Source of the DNA: Marinospirillum sp.
GTDB lineage: Bacteria; Pseudomonadota; Gammaproteobacteria; Pseudomonadales; Halomonadaceae
Length of the DNA: 14,911 nt
Assembly: GCF_014859565.1 (NCBI RefSeq)
Contig: NZ_JACUUA010000076.1
Span: forward strand, 1 to 14,911
Direction: 5' to 3'
Below are positions 7,990 to 14,739 of the stretch, piece after piece. Each line of letters starts with the position of its first letter. Within the stretch, counting starts at the first letter, position 1. The notes beneath the pieces were generated by a model that saw nothing but the letters and a program-made list of their open reading frames with translations, was not told the origin of the DNA and did not search any database. Position numbers and translations under genes: made by a program.

Positions 7990-8679
7990 ATGGTTCAGTG
8001 TCCCCTGTGTTATTCAGAGCAAACCCATTTGTGGTACACCCAGACACGTAAACCACTGGTCGGTCGGGAGTATCATCGCTGTATGGTGTGTGATCTGGTG
8101 TTTGTACCTAGTCACTTTCATCTGGATGCCACAGCAGAGCAGGCGGTGTATCAGCAGCATGAAAACAATCCAGCAGATGCCGGGTATCGCCGTTTTCTGG
8201 GGCGTATGGTTGAGCCGATGCAAAACCTGCTGCAGCTGTTGTTAAAGGCAACCAGCAAAACATCCACCGACCTGCAAGGGCTGGACTTTGGTTGTGGCCC
8301 CGGTCCAACCCTGTCACTGATGCTGGCTGAGGCAGGTTATACCTGCCAGAACTACGACCTTTATTTCGCCCAACATCCAGAATTATTGCAGCAGCAGTAT
8401 GACTTTATCACCAGCACCGAGGTGTTTGAGCATCTGGCACAACCGGCGCAGGTGCTGGATCAACTGGTGTCCTGCCTCAAACCGGGTGGACTGCTGGGCA
8501 TCATGACCCAGCGCCCGCGTGATCTGGCCGCTTTCAGTCAGTGGCATTACCTGATGGATCCAACCCACATTACCTTTTTCAGCGAAACCTGCTTTGACTG
8601 GCTGGCAAAACACTGGCAGCTGCAGCAGGTTTATCTGGGTCGTGATGTGGTTATTTTAAAGCGCTCTGCAGACTGCTGA
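7990..8679 (+). CDS. Class I SAM-dependent methyltransferase with N-terminal zinc ribbon
   Basis: This cytoplasmic protein of 229 aa probably transfers a methyl group from S-adenosylmethionine. The N terminus has two CxxC pairs, C4-C7 and C31-C34, spaced like a zinc ribbon. The Rossmann-like domain shows motif I LDFGCGPG (98-105), an acidic D123 at the end of the second strand, and the EVFEHL motif (144-149), with KPGGLLGIMTQRP after it. A QHENNPADAGYRRFL segment precedes the domain. No substrate can be assigned. AGGA lies 7 nt before ATG 7990. The gene is divergent from the adaptor gene (203 bp between starts), and its last 29 bp overlap the convergent end of the degenerate binding-protein gene. 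It is the only plus-strand gene inside the iron region, so it may be a housekeeping neighbour rather than part of the system. Confidence 0.85.
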   Translation: MVQCPLCYSEQTHLWYTQTRKPLVGREYHRCMVCDLVFVPSHFHLDATAEQAVYQQHENNPADAGYRRFLGRMVEPMQNLLQLLLKATSKTSTDLQGLDFGCGPGPTLSLMLAEAGYTCQNYDLYFAQHPELLQQQYDFITSTEVFEHLAQPAQVLDQLVSCLKPGGLLGIMTQRPRDLAAFSQWHYLMDPTHITFFSETCFDWLAKHWQLQQVYLGRDVVILKRSADC

Positions 8680-9424
8680 CCTGAGACTCCAGCCAGTCAC
8701 TCAGGTTGGTCGTTCCGGGGCGCAGCAGCGGATCAACCACCCAACTGCGTAAACCTTCTTCGGCACGGGTGCTCAGCACCAGATCAGCCTGTGCAGGTTC
8801 CGCCAGAGGCAAAGCGGTGCTCAGCACCAGTGGCATGAGTTTTTCATCCGTGACAGCCAGGGTGGAAATCTCAGCAGCAAACAGCAGTTCATCCACCTGC
8901 AGAGCGGTTTGTTGGATACGACGAATCAGTTGTTGCCGGTTGCGGTCGATCTGTTCGGCATGTTCAGGCCACAGGCGTGCCAGATCCCGCGCGGCGATGT
9001 TACTCATCAGTGTCAGATTGCTGAAATCCATCCAGAAATAATCCGGCTCGGATAACCCCTGGCGCTGGATGACTCTGGCACCACCCGGTGCCACCTCGTG
9101 TGCCAGATCCACCGCCACCAGCCGGATATTCAGCTGTCGTAATAACGGAAAAATAGCCAGTTCAGGCCAAGTGGACTCAAACGTCAGCACAGCCTCTGCC
9201 CGCGGCAATTGATGAACATCGACACGGCTTAACCAGGCTGGAATACGATTGATTGGCAAGCGTGTTGGTGGCAGGTAATGGCTCTGTAAGGGGGTTAAAT
9301 CCAGCAGACTTTCAGCAATCAGCTGCACTACAGGAGCAGTAGTTACCACAGGTGCGGTTTTTTGTGCCGCCAGCACCGGCAGAGCGGCCAGCAGCAGTAG
9401 ACACAGAAGCAGGATTTTTTTCAT
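8651..9424 (-). CDS. Degenerate ZnuA/TroA-like periplasmic protein, FpvF-like second binding protein
   Basis: The 257-aa protein has a signal peptide (MKKILLLCLLLLAALPVLAA) and a shortened cluster A-I metal-binding-protein fold. Segments still align by eye with ZnuA: an early strand PVVTTAPVVQLIAESL, EPDYFWMDFSN (126-136) in place of DPHxWLDPxN, the helix LWPEHAEQIDRNRQQL, and a closing VVDPLLRP. The three metal-ligand histidines are missing: the PHxY position reads PPTRLPINR (52-60), DPH reads PDY, and the THDAY-like position reads VTDEKL (191-196). It therefore probably does not hold a metal as its paralogue upstream does. Pseudomonas aeruginosa has a comparable pair, FpvC and FpvF, in an operon of this shape, where the second protein takes part in siderophore handling. 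The ATG overlaps the permease stop as ATGA. It is the last gene of the operon. Confidence 0.75.
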   Translation of the reverse strand: MKKILLLCLLLLAALPVLAAQKTAPVVTTAPVVQLIAESLLDLTPLQSHYLPPTRLPINRIPAWLSRVDVHQLPRAEAVLTFESTWPELAIFPLLRQLNIRLVAVDLAHEVAPGGARVIQRQGLSEPDYFWMDFSNLTLMSNIAARDLARLWPEHAEQIDRNRQQLIRRIQQTALQVDELLFAAEISTLAVTDEKLMPLVLSTALPLAEPAQADLVLSTRAEEGLRSWVVDPLLRPGTTNLSDWLESQVSSLQSALK

Positions 9425-10299
9425 GCAAGGGATCTCCAGCGACGTACCAGCAAAGCGAATAAAAAGCTCAGGGATGCAATCAGTACTATGGCGGCTCCGG
9501 ATGGAATGGGTAAGGCACCAGCCATGGGTAACAGAATGCCGAGCAGGCAGCTGACCGTGGCAAACAGAATGGAATACCAGAAAAACTCTCGGCCACTGCG
9601 ACTGATCAGCCGAGCTGCGGTAGCTGGAATCAGCAGCAGTGCACCCACCAGTATGGCACCAATGATCTTGACCGAAGCCACCGTCACCAGTGCAATTAAC
9701 AACACAAATACATAATCATAAAGGCGCACATTGATGCCACGCACCCGCGCCAGATCCGGTGCCAGGCTACTGATCAACGCTCGGTTGCTGCTGTACAACA
9801 TCAGCACCACACAGACTACGGCCAGCATCAGCATTACCAGCAGATCGGTATCCCGCACCGTCAGGATGGAACCAAACAGTACGTTCTCCAGAATGTGCAC
9901 ATTCACTTTTTTGGCAACATAAAGCAGCAGTGCTGCCCCCAGCGCAATGGCAAAAGACAGGAACACACCGACCAGTGCATCGTAGGGAATCTGGGTGCGG
10001 CTTTTGATCCAGTGCAACAGCAACGCAAAAATCACACAGAAGGCAAACAGTGCGGCCAGTGGCTGGGTGGCTGGTTCACCCAGCAGAATTCCCAGTGCCA
10101 CACCGGTTAAGGCACCATGCCCCACAGCTTCGGAAAAAAAGGCCAGGCGTTTGACCACTACCAACGGCCCCAGTGCACCCAGTAACGGACCAATGATGCA
10201 GGCCGCCACCAGGGCATTCGTCAGAAAGGCATACTGGAACATCTCTGGCAGATAACCGGCTTGTTGCAGGCTTAAAACCAACTCACGAAGACTGTCCAT
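9421..10299 (-). CDS. ABC-3 (ZnuB/TroC-type) metal transporter permease, FpvE-like
   Basis: This integral inner-membrane protein of 292 aa has about eight hydrophobic helices and the family pattern: an N-terminal FLTNALVAACIIGPLLGALG, then VVKRLAFFSEAVGHGALTGV, whose SEAVGHG resembles the SDAVSHA-type motif of ZnuB, and later GAILVGALLLIPATAARLIS, the conserved ABC-3 block. It forms the channel for a divalent metal delivered by the ZnuA-type binding protein. Its ATG shares one nucleotide with the ATPase stop (TGATG), and its own stop overlaps the next start, so the transporter genes are translationally coupled. Zinc, manganese and ferrous iron transporters share this fold; the Fur-type operator upstream favours iron. 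Confidence 0.93.
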   Translation of the reverse strand: MDSLRELVLSLQQAGYLPEMFQYAFLTNALVAACIIGPLLGALGPLVVVKRLAFFSEAVGHGALTGVALGILLGEPATQPLAALFAFCVIFALLLHWIKSRTQIPYDALVGVFLSFAIALGAALLLYVAKKVNVHILENVLFGSILTVRDTDLLVMLMLAVVCVVLMLYSSNRALISSLAPDLARVRGINVRLYDYVFVLLIALVTVASVKIIGAILVGALLLIPATAARLISRSGREFFWYSILFATVSCLLGILLPMAGALPIPSGAAIVLIASLSFLFALLVRRWRSLA

Positions 10300-10949
10300 C
10301 AGTGTTGTGCTCCGATGGGTTGCAAACCATTCTCCACCCGCCAGATTTGGTCGGCGTGATCAGCAACCCAGTCTGGATCATGGTGGATCACCAGCAGGGT
10401 GGCTCCCTTGCTACGCAAGACTTCAATTTCATCACTGATCAATGCCTGTGCCTGTTGATCCAGACCGTTCATGGGTTCATCCAGGCACCAGAACAGGCTG
10501 TTTCTTTCCAGTGCCTGAGCAAACAGCAAGCGCTGGCGCTCACCACCGGATAACTGCCCCAGACGCAGATGACCTTTTGTTTCCATACCCACCCGCTGTA
10601 ACAGTGTTTCAATTTGTTGCAGGTCAGCCGGGTTACGGCGACCAAAAAAAGGCCGGCGATTCAGACTGCCCAGCATGAACTCCTGTACCGTAACCGGCAG
10701 TGAAGGCTCAAAAGCAGTTTGCTGGGGAACATAAGCCGTGTTGCCGATGGCACCCGACCAGTGGCGTTGAATACAGCCCTGATGAGGTAAAAGCCCGAGC
10801 ACGGATTTCATCAGAGAAGACTTGCCAGCTCCGTTGGGGCCGGTAATGGCGTGTAACTGGCCTGCAGCAAAGGTGGCATTGATGGTAGGAAGCAGTTGCA
10901 CCCGGTTGAGACTCAGGCTCATACCATCCAGATGGATTGATGGTCCCAT
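10299..10949 (-). CDS. ABC transporter ATPase for the metal importer, FpvD-like
   Basis: This 216-aa cytoplasmic ATPase has Walker A GPNGAGKSS (37-45), a Q-loop at VPQQ (74-77), signature LSGGERQR (133-140), Walker B LFWCLDEP (152-159) with catalytic E158, D-loop NGLD, and H-loop IHHD (188-191). All residues needed for ATP hydrolysis are present. It resembles the ZnuC/MntB branch that works with ABC-3 permeases, but is slightly short because ZnuC's C-terminal extension is absent. The ATG shares one nucleotide with the stop of the binding-protein gene (TAATG). Its partner is the permease immediately downstream. Confidence 0.94.
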   Translation of the reverse strand: MGPSIHLDGMSLSLNRVQLLPTINATFAAGQLHAITGPNGAGKSSLMKSVLGLLPHQGCIQRHWSGAIGNTAYVPQQTAFEPSLPVTVQEFMLGSLNRRPFFGRRNPADLQQIETLLQRVGMETKGHLRLGQLSGGERQRLLFAQALERNSLFWCLDEPMNGLDQQAQALISDEIEVLRSKGATLLVIHHDPDWVADHADQIWRVENGLQPIGAQH

Positions 10950-11842
10950 TAATGGCGCTCCACTGCATGGGTCAGGGCGCGAACCAGAGTCTGTAGATTG
11001 TGTTCCATTTCTCGCATCACCAGAGCAGGGTCGTAGTCACCGTGGGTCATGTGGGAAAAATGGTAAATACGAATACCGGTGGCTTGTTCAATCACTTCCA
11101 CATAACGGTTTTCCATATCCAGCTCGGTGAAGAGCACCTGAATGCGGGCTTCATTAATGCGGGCAATCGTGTCTTGCAGCTGGCTGGCGCTGGGTTCCAC
11201 ACCGTGCGCTGGTTCGATGACGGTATCCACTCCAATACCAAACTCCTGCAGCAGATAACCGTAAGCATTATGGGTACTGGCAATACGCACACCACTCAAG
11301 TCCACATCCAGCAGTTGGCTGCGATAGCGGTTTTTCATCTGGCGCAGTTCACGGGCATAACGCAGGGCATTCTGCTGAAAATAGCTGGCATTGTCCGGGT
11401 CCAGCTTGCCCAGCTCCGCCGCAATGGTATAAATCTGACGTATGGCAGCATCAATGGATACAAAGCTGTGTGGGTTGTAATTGCTGTTGCCGCGCCCGTA
11501 AGACAGAAGTGGTACATCCTTGTTGGTATAAATCAGTGACAGTTTTGGCAGATCGATGCCTTCCAGTGCATGAAGGGCAAATTCGTCATGACCAATGCCG
11601 TTGAGCACCAGTGCATCCATCTGGGTCAGGCGGCGAATATCCGCAGGTTGCAGTTCATAGTTGTGGGGATTAAACCCACTTTGGATTAAGGGCATCAGTG
11701 TGGCGCGATCACCCACTACTGCCGCAACATAGCTGTAATAGGGATGCAGAGTTATACCCACCACCAGCGGTTTGGCCAGCAGCTTGCCACTGCACAATAG
11801 AGCCAGCATTAATGCAGTGCTCAGAATCAGGCATTTTTTCAT
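10949..11842 (-). CDS. ZnuA/TroA-family periplasmic metal-binding protein, FpvC-like
   Basis: This is the cluster A-I solute-binding protein of the metal ABC transporter, 297 aa from ATG 11842. The N terminus MKKCLILSTALMLALLCSGK is a Sec signal, cleaved near LLA-KP (23/24). Metal-site positions are intact: H60 in GFNPHNY, H125 in YNPHSF, H191 in STHNAYGY, and an acidic group at FTELDMEN (E240, D242). The long His/Asp-rich loop of zinc-specific ZnuA proteins is absent; the corresponding stretch is short and Gly/Asn-rich (YGRGNSNYN). That favours iron or manganese, though this is inference. An in-frame upstream ATG (11866) adds eight residues ahead of the signal; 11842 is preferred because it gives an ATGA overlap with the previous stop and a GGAT ribosome site. 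In Pseudomonas aeruginosa FpvC is thought to collect iron released from pyoverdine. Confidence 0.93.
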   Translation of the reverse strand: MKKCLILSTALMLALLCSGKLLAKPLVVGITLHPYYSYVAAVVGDRATLMPLIQSGFNPHNYELQPADIRRLTQMDALVLNGIGHDEFALHALEGIDLPKLSLIYTNKDVPLLSYGRGNSNYNPHSFVSIDAAIRQIYTIAAELGKLDPDNASYFQQNALRYARELRQMKNRYRSQLLDVDLSGVRIASTHNAYGYLLQEFGIGVDTVIEPAHGVEPSASQLQDTIARINEARIQVLFTELDMENRYVEVIEQATGIRIYHFSHMTHGDYDPALVMREMEHNLQTLVRALTHAVERH

Positions 11843-12354
11843 GATTGGATATCCATACGCTGCCAAGACAGCAGGGTTTCACAATGATCGGGTAGTGGTA
11901 CATCGGCAGGTGCATAGTGGATGCTGCTGCCTGCCTGTTGTAACACCAGACCAAAATGAATCCGGCTGGCAGGTTGTGGTAATAACAGGCAACCTGGCTC
12001 CAGCTGTTGCCAGGCCTTGGCTGATTGCCCCGGAAAAACCGGCAAGAGTTGTTCTTGCAGCAGTTGCTCCAGTGGCCAGTTTACAAAGCCGGTATCGGTG
12101 CTGACTTCCGAGTTCATTGTGGTGATAAAACGGATTTCATCAGCCGCAATGGTTAACTCCATCAGAAACTGGCGTTGCAACAAATCCAGTTGTGGCCGGG
12201 TATCTGTTGCAGAGGTCTGCTCCTGTCGTAACAAAATACCGAGCCCGCCCAGCAACAAAACACCGGTGATGACCAGTGCCACCCAGAAGCTTTCTGTGCG
12301 CCCGTCATCGGGGCGCACGGTTTCGATCAGCAGAACCGGATCAGAATTCGACAT
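11839..12354 (-). CDS. Single-TM periplasm-facing protein of the siderophore-iron operon (DUF6162-like, tentative)
   Basis: With ATG 12354 the product is 171 aa. A short cytoplasmic N terminus (MSNSDPVLLIETVRPDDGRT) is followed by one membrane helix at about 23-42 (FWVALVITGVLLLGGLGILL) and a periplasmic domain of some 130 residues. The periplasmic part has two cysteines (PGCLLL and DHCETL) that could pair, plus IHFG and IHYA histidines. It resembles the small one-TM proteins found next to FpvC-type binding proteins in Pseudomonas, where FpvK holds a similar position; the DUF6162 label is from memory and unverified. The longer frame from 12477 is mostly out-of-frame overlap with the upstream gene. 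The chosen start overlaps the previous stop by 14 nt. Function unknown; it may scaffold the transporter or reductase. Confidence 0.75.
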   Translation of the reverse strand: MSNSDPVLLIETVRPDDGRTESFWVALVITGVLLLGGLGILLRQEQTSATDTRPQLDLLQRQFLMELTIAADEIRFITTMNSEVSTDTGFVNWPLEQLLQEQLLPVFPGQSAKAWQQLEPGCLLLPQPASRIHFGLVLQQAGSSIHYAPADVPLPDHCETLLSWQRMDIQS

Positions 12355-12655
12355 AATCAAACTCGGCTGGATCTTCATGACCTGCATCAAACTGGATATA
12401 AAACTCACCTTCATACCAGTCAAAATGGGCTTCGGAGCGACCATCGGCTTTGACACGAACCAACTCCTCGTCTGCATAGGAGTACATCACCACTTCCTGC
12501 CCGTGTGCCAAGGTGCCGTCACTGTAACCAATACGGCAGTTAATCCGGTCTGAATCACGAGAGCAGTCCATAACCGGGTAGTGAGCCTGTGCCATCACCG
12601 GCAACAGAGCCAGCACCAGCAGTAAGGCAGAACGAGTCAGCAGTTGTGTTGCCAT
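12341..12655 (-). CDS. Small exported protein with a predicted mature N-terminal histidine
   Basis: The 104-aa product has a clear Sec signal (MATQLLTRSALLLVLALLPV then MAQA) with cleavage predicted after A24. The mature protein would begin HYPVMDC. Two cysteines, C31 and C40, probably form a disulfide. The remaining 80 residues are acidic and rich in aromatic residues, with the end GHEDPAEFDYVEF reading like a small beta domain. A TTG one codon upstream extends the frame, but GGAG with a 7-nt spacer fits ATG 12655. I do not recognise the family. In length and place it could correspond to FpvJ of the pyoverdine operon, but I cannot align it. The exposed N-terminal His could bind a metal, a feature shared with the gene upstream. 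Confidence 0.75.
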   Translation of the reverse strand: MATQLLTRSALLLVLALLPVMAQAHYPVMDCSRDSDRINCRIGYSDGTLAHGQEVVMYSYADEELVRVKADGRSEAHFDWYEGEFYIQFDAGHEDPAEFDYVEF

Positions 12656-12676
12656 CAAAAGTCTCCTGACTGGTGT

Positions 12677-13489
12677 TTATTGTGGCAGTACTTCAAATGT
12701 CAGCAGGTAGTTCACACCCACTCCATCAGCTAGAGGACTGTCGATATCCATGCGCAGGCTGGTTGTTAGTAGATGCGGGCCGGTCACAACAGGGGTGAAG
12801 CGCAGGATGCCTTCTTTATCGGTGGTGAGATCCACCTGCATCCGGGAGTCACGCCAGGCTGTACCGTGAGGCACCAGTTCAACCTTCATGTCTGCTGCCG
12901 GTTTGCCGTCATAGGTGAATTTAAAACGGGCTTCTTCACCCTTGACCACATCACTGGGGTGAGTGAGCGCGTGTAACTCAAAACCTTCTCCGGTGGTTTC
13001 CAGCACCTTGGTGGTGGGGGTGCGATGGGTGACATAAAAGCCACTGATGGTTTGCACAGCAGTAGTGCGTACGTCTCTGGCACCTTCGGGTAATTGAACT
13101 TCCAGTTTGCTGCCGAAGGCACGGCGAGCTGTGTTGCGTTCACCAACGACATAACTGGTCATGTAACGTGGCTGGCCGCGCATTTCGACCTTGTAGGTGC
13201 CGGGGTTATCCAGTTGCAGATCAAAAACACTGCGGCGTTGCCCCTTGTAATAAGGGCCGATGCGGCGGCGATCACCTTCTGGTCCGTAGATGCTGACATT
13301 ATCCAGCCCAACAGGTTTGTCAAAACTGAACACACCGTGTGCCGCAGTGGCATCTACAGTGATCCAAAAGGCTTCTTCGGTGGACAGGTTAAATTCACTC
13401 GGTAACATCCAAATTGGGTGTGCCTGAACGGTGGGTGCCAGCAGTGCAGCGGAAAGGACGGTGGCAACCAGCCAGTTGTGTTTTTTCAT
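12677..13489 (-). CDS. DUF4198-family periplasmic protein
   Basis: The 270-aa exported protein has a signal ending VQA (residues 21-23), and the mature chain starts HPIWMLPSEFNLS. DUF4198 proteins typically begin with a His-x-x-(W/L)-x-x-P pattern of this kind, contain beta-sandwich domains, and are encoded near nickel, cobalt or iron uptake genes. Further family-like stretches are GPYYKGQRRSVFDLQLDNPG, GFELHALTHPSDVVKGEEAR and a C-terminal immunoglobulin-like half with DGKPAADMKVELVPHG and TDKEGILRFTPVVTGPHLL. AGGAG precedes ATG 13489. It sits 20 nt after the DUF2271 gene and 21 nt before the small exported protein. A role in metal or siderophore handling in the periplasm is inferred from context. 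This gene has no obvious counterpart among the four small Fpv genes, so it may be an addition here. Confidence 0.87.
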   Translation of the reverse strand: MKKHNWLVATVLSAALLAPTVQAHPIWMLPSEFNLSTEEAFWITVDATAAHGVFSFDKPVGLDNVSIYGPEGDRRRIGPYYKGQRRSVFDLQLDNPGTYKVEMRGQPRYMTSYVVGERNTARRAFGSKLEVQLPEGARDVRTTAVQTISGFYVTHRTPTTKVLETTGEGFELHALTHPSDVVKGEEARFKFTYDGKPAADMKVELVPHGTAWRDSRMQVDLTTDKEGILRFTPVVTGPHLLTTSLRMDIDSPLADGVGVNYLLTFEVLPQ

Positions 13490-13509
13490 CAGATACTTCT
13501 CCTGTGATT

Positions 13510-14001
13510 TTATCGGGTGACCTTAATGGTCATGGAACCCAGCTCTTCAGCCGCTTCGGTGGTCAATGTCTGGTTTTTGCCCAGCTCAATTGGCTGGCGA
13601 ACAAGGCTGCGACTGCCGTGTTCACGAGCTGCTTCGATGTTGATGGTGTAACGACCGGCAGGAACCTTCTCACCCTGCTGGTTGGTGCCATCCCAGATGA
13701 CACTGTGTGTGCCGGGACGGCGGGTGGCACCGGTCACACTATCCAGTTCACCCTGGTCATAACGACCGGCTTTGCGCCACCAGCGCCGCATGTCTTTTAA
13801 CCAGTCAGCCTCTTTACGCCAGACACTGATGGTTTTCACCGTGTTTTCACTGGCATCTTCAATCCATACGGCAACGTAGGGACGGTAATACATGGAACCA
13901 CCAATTTCTGGCAGATTGACCTGTATCTCCACCTGCTGAGCCAGCGCCAAGGGGCTGAGCAGCAGTCCAAAGACCAGTCCTGCCAGGTGTTTCTTTTTCA
14001 T
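13510..14001 (-). CDS. DUF2271-family periplasmic protein with a possible flavinylation motif
   Basis: The 163-aa product has a signal peptide (MKKKHLAGLVFGLLLSPLAL, cleaved near ALA-QQ). The mature domain has family landmarks YRPYVAVWIEDASENTVKTI, then WRKEADWLKDMRRWWRKAG and TRRPGTHSVIWDGTNQQGEKVPAGRY, cut here for length. Between them is D87-SVTGAT-93, which fits the Dxx(S/T)GA(T/S) pattern at which ApbE attaches FMN to a threonine, placing T93 as the candidate acceptor. In other bacteria DUF2271 genes occur with PepSY membrane proteins and DUF4198 genes, as here. The likely role is a periplasmic electron carrier between the PepSY protein and a ferric siderophore. No apbE lies in this window, so the modification would depend on a gene elsewhere. 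AGGAG precedes ATG 14001. Confidence 0.88.
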   Translation of the reverse strand: MKKKHLAGLVFGLLLSPLALAQQVEIQVNLPEIGGSMYYRPYVAVWIEDASENTVKTISVWRKEADWLKDMRRWWRKAGRYDQGELDSVTGATRRPGTHSVIWDGTNQQGEKVPAGRYTINIEAAREHGSRSLVRQPIELGKNQTLTTEAAEELGSMTIKVTR

Positions 14002-14025
14002 CAGTTTTGCTCCTGATCAGAAGGG

Positions 14026-14637
14026 TTAAAACAGCATCCAAAAATAAAGACCCACCATCAGCAGCGTGCCAAAACCGCTGAGAGTGAGGGTGCGGCTGCG
14101 ACGTTTGGGATGAAATAACACCAGCCAGAAACCGGTCAGGGTAAACACCAGCATCACCACTGCGGCAATATCAATGAACCAACTCCACAACTGCCCGCTG
14201 TAACGTCCCATGTGTAAATCGTTGATGACGGCCATCCAGCCGAGGTACTGGTGTTCGTACCAGAGGCTTTGATCATCCGGCAGGATTTCTACTAGGGTGT
14301 AACCACCGGGGCGTTTGATATCTAGAGTTAGTAGTTGCTCACTTTCTGACCAGTCACTGCTGAGTTCACCATCGGGTAGTTGCTGGTGACTTTTTAACCA
14401 TTGCCAGATGGGCTGAGCCAGCTGTTGTGGTTGCTGCTGCTCAAACAGTAAATGGAAGTTGGTGGGTAGTTGCAGCTCTGCTTCTATTGGTGGTGCCGGA
14501 TTGGATAACCACTGACGATTGTTCAGAGTCAGTCCGGTAACGGTGAAAAACAGCATGATGAATAGCATCAACATGGAGCTGTAGGCATGGAGTGGGCGAA
14601 CCCAGCGTTGGCTTTTGGAGAGGTTGTAGCGTTTCAT
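14026..14637 (-). CDS. PepSY-associated transmembrane protein, FpvG-like putative siderophore-iron reductase
   Basis: The inner-membrane protein of 203 aa has three helices, at about 20-39 (SSMLMLFIMLFFTVTGLTLN), 152-175 and 187-203, with a periplasmic loop of about 110 residues after the first. PepSY-TM family marks are RPLHAYSSMLMLF with H17 and INDLHMGRYSGQLWSWFID with H142. These histidines flank helices and could bind haem or take part in electron transfer. FpvG of Pseudomonas aeruginosa, a protein of similar kind and first in its operon, is required for reductive release of iron from pyoverdine. Here too it is the first gene, downstream of a Fur-type operator, and the DUF2271 gene follows after 24 nt. 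No strong Shine-Dalgarno is seen before ATG 14637. Protein length and topology fit well; the substrate is inferred. Confidence 0.87.
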   Translation of the reverse strand: MKRYNLSKSQRWVRPLHAYSSMLMLFIMLFFTVTGLTLNNRQWLSNPAPPIEAELQLPTNFHLLFEQQQPQQLAQPIWQWLKSHQQLPDGELSSDWSESEQLLTLDIKRPGGYTLVEILPDDQSLWYEHQYLGWMAVINDLHMGRYSGQLWSWFIDIAAVVMLVFTLTGFWLVLFHPKRRSRTLTLSGFGTLLMVGLYFWMLF

Positions 14638-14699
14638 TAATGATGGCTGCTTAAAAACGATGTTGTGGATGATTTTGGATTTGGCAGTCTAACGATGCA

Positions 14700-14721
14700 T
14701 CAATCTAAAATCAAATCTAAA
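14700..14721. repeat. Imperfect tandem 11-mer next to the Fur box
   Basis: TCAATCTAAAA (14700-14710) is followed at once by TCAAATCTAAA (14711-14721), abutting the Fur-box match at 14722. On the minus strand it lies in the early 5' leader of the operon transcript. It may extend regulator binding, or may simply be AT-rich leader sequence. Confidence 0.4.
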
Positions 14722-14736
14722 CGATAATAAATATCA
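14722..14736. promoter_or_regulatory. Fur-box match upstream of the PepSY operon
   Basis: CGATAAT-A-AATATCA matches the 7-1-7 Fur consensus TGATAAT-N-ATTATCA at 12 of 14 defined positions. It lies just after the -10 hexamer and covers the expected transcription start, so iron-loaded Fur would block the operon. This is a consensus comparison by eye. Confidence 0.7.
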
Positions 14737-14739
14737 GAT

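Noticed and set aside
8679..8706. ACCTGAG / CTCAGGT inverted repeat as a terminator of the methyltransferase gene
   Set aside because: The loop is 14 nt, no T run follows, and it lies within the coding sequence of the convergent gene.
11000..11539. A 179-codon plus-strand open frame opposite the ZnuA-type binding-protein gene
   Set aside because: The minus-strand product has intact signal peptide and metal ligands; this frame is its complement.
10949..11842. Reading the ABC transporter as a classical zinc importer (znuABC)
   Set aside because: The His-rich loop of zinc-specific binding proteins is missing, a second degenerate binding protein is present, and the operon starts with a Fur-type operator and a PepSY protein. 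Zinc or manganese cannot be fully excluded.
12017..12553. A 178-codon plus-strand open frame opposite the one-TM and small exported protein genes
   Set aside because: It crosses two overlapping minus-strand genes that have good starts, and its product resembles no family.
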